From the NCBI GenBank assembly GCA_902589705.1, contig CACITX010000005.1, positions 1-46,170 on the forward strand: a stretch of 46,170 nt of DNA, given 5' to 3'. The notes below the pieces were generated by a model. That model saw only the letters and a list, made by a program, of their open reading frames with translations. It was not told where the DNA came from and did not search any database. Source of the stretch: an uncultured Pelagibacteraceae bacterium. Lineage in GTDB: Bacteria > Pseudomonadota > Alphaproteobacteria > Pelagibacterales > Pelagibacteraceae. Both the position numbers and the translations under genes were made by a program. Of the stretch, positions 45,436 through 46,170 are shown piece by piece (position 1 is the first letter of the stretch; every line of letters begins with the position of its first letter).

Positions 45436-46170
45436 ATGAAAAATTTCTACGACTTCAAAATCAATAATATTAAAGGTCTCTCCGCACAGGAAAAAGAATT
45501 TAGAAACAAAGAATTAGAACTATTTAGTAAAAATGGTTTTCCAAATAAAAGAGAAGAGGCGTGGAAATTTACTGATCTTAATAAAATACTTAGTAAAAAC
45601 TTTACCAATATTACTAATGACTATATCTCATTAAATGAAAAAAAATTTGAATTAATTAAAGAGTTCGATCATAATTATTTATTTGTATTAGACGGAAAAC
45701 TTGTTTCAAATGAATTTAAGTTTGAAGAAAAAAACAAGGTTTTGATTAAAGAGTACGACTATAAAAAAAAAATATCTGTCAGTAATCAAAATTCATTAAA
45801 TTTACTTAACAATGCACTGGCTACTGGTGGCTATTATCTTGAAATATCTAAAGATTACAAATTTAAAAAGCCTTTAGTTATTTATAATTATTTTTCTGAA
45901 AGCATTAGGGAACAAATAATAAGTTATAAAAACTCATTAATTCTTAATGAAAATTCAGAATTAACAATACTCAACTATACAGATACTAAATCAAAAAATA
46001 ATTTTTTTGTTAATTCTTTTAACTACTTTAAGCTAAAAAAAGACTCTAACTTTAAAAATATTTTTATTAATAAAGATAGATGTAATTGTTATTTTCATCA
46101 GTATTTAAAAAGTGATTTAGAGCAGAATACTAATTTAGATAATTACATTCTTTCTACCGGGCTTAAATTT
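45436..46170 (+). CDS. sufD: Fe-S assembly protein SufD, 5' part; cut by window end
   Basis: The frame opens with ATG right after the sufC stop and stays open for 245 codons to the window edge. The N-terminal segment GFPNKREEAWKFTDL is the SufD signature, and the later part (ALATGGYYLEIS, KPLVIYNYF, NSFNYFKLKKDSN) matches the start of the beta-helix. SufD pairs with SufB in the SufBC2D scaffold. The gene is otherwise divergent and Lys/Asn-rich. Its C-terminal half, and presumably a cysteine desulfurase gene, lie outside the window. Confidence 0.93.
   Translation, partial: MKNFYDFKINNIKGLSAQEKEFRNKELELFSKNGFPNKREEAWKFTDLNKILSKNFTNITNDYISLNEKKFELIKEFDHNYLFVLDGKLVSNEFKFEEKNKVLIKEYDYKKKISVSNQNSLNLLNNALATGGYYLEISKDYKFKKPLVIYNYFSESIREQIISYKNSLILNENSELTILNYTDTKSKNNFFVNSFNYFKLKKDSNFKNIFINKDRCNCYFHQYLKSDLEQNTNLDNYILSTGLKF

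Noticed and set aside
1-46170. tRNA, rRNA, CRISPR, insertion sequence, prophage or defence island
   Set aside because: Almost every base is accounted for by housekeeping genes, gaps are at most about 150 bases, and none shows a cloverleaf, repeat array, transposase or integrase.

Overview
The window is a strongly AT-rich stretch of a streamlined alphaproteobacterial chromosome, most likely SAR11 (Pelagibacterales). I infer this from the extreme A/T bias, the Lys/Asn/Ile-rich proteins, the near absence of intergenic DNA, and alphaproteobacterial gene neighbourhoods: rpsF-rpsR-rplI-dnaB, fabD-fabG-acpP, lptF-lptG-lptD-surA-pdxA-rsmA, purM/purN beside a DUF2066 gene and hda, aroQ-accB-accC beside DUF2155 and NDUFA12 genes, rne opposite mrcA-prfB, and iscR-sufBCD. 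No rRNA, tRNA, insertion sequence, prophage, CRISPR array or foreign-looking island was seen. No gap between genes exceeds about 150 bases, so there is no unexplained stretch over 300 bases.

Layout. 1-3137 (+): end of guaA, then panB, a YfgM-like membrane protein and a BamB-like lipoprotein. 3134-10210 (-): rpsF-rpsR-rplI-dnaB, an RND/MMPL exporter, cvpA and purF. 10311-12871 (+): fabD-fabG-acpP-gmk. 12854-20039 (-): lptF-lptG-lptD-surA-pdxA-rsmA, an outer-membrane LPS assembly block. 20169-22029 (+): pepA-ndk. 22026-23611 (-): purM-purN. 23632-27116 (+): DUF2066 protein, hda-like gene, aspS. 27113-27928 (-): a stand-alone protein matching the C-terminal part of B12-dependent ribonucleotide reductase. 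28041-28866 (+): complex I NDUFA12-like subunit and a DUF2155 protein. 28863-31067 (-): aroQ-accB-accC. 31096-32073 (+): thiS-thiG. 32065-33888 (-): RNase E/G. 34033-39638 (+): mrcA, prfB (with a programmed +1 frameshift) and an AsmA-like protein. 39644-40882 (-): tyrS. 40939-42057 (+): anmK. 42054-42710 (-): alpha/beta hydrolase. 42843-46170 (+): iscR-sufB-sufC-sufD, with sufD cut by the window end.

The genes are core housekeeping: purine synthesis (guaA, purF, purM, purN, gmk, ndk), fatty acid synthesis (fabD, fabG, acpP, accB, accC), envelope assembly (bamB, surA, lptD/F/G, mrcA, anmK, AsmA), translation (rpsF, rpsR, rplI, prfB, aspS, tyrS, rsmA), replication control (dnaB, hda), cofactors (panB, pdxA, thiS, thiG) and Fe-S assembly (suf). 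I found no convincing novel multi-gene system. The points most worth a second look are the stand-alone NrdJ-tail protein, an RNase E/G in which both zinc-link cysteines are serine, interlocked divergent promoters that run into coding sequence (aroQ/thiS, purM/DUF2066), an exact 4-nt stop-codon interlock at five of eight convergent junctions, a palindrome in front of iscR-suf, and several junctions where genes usual in relatives are missing.
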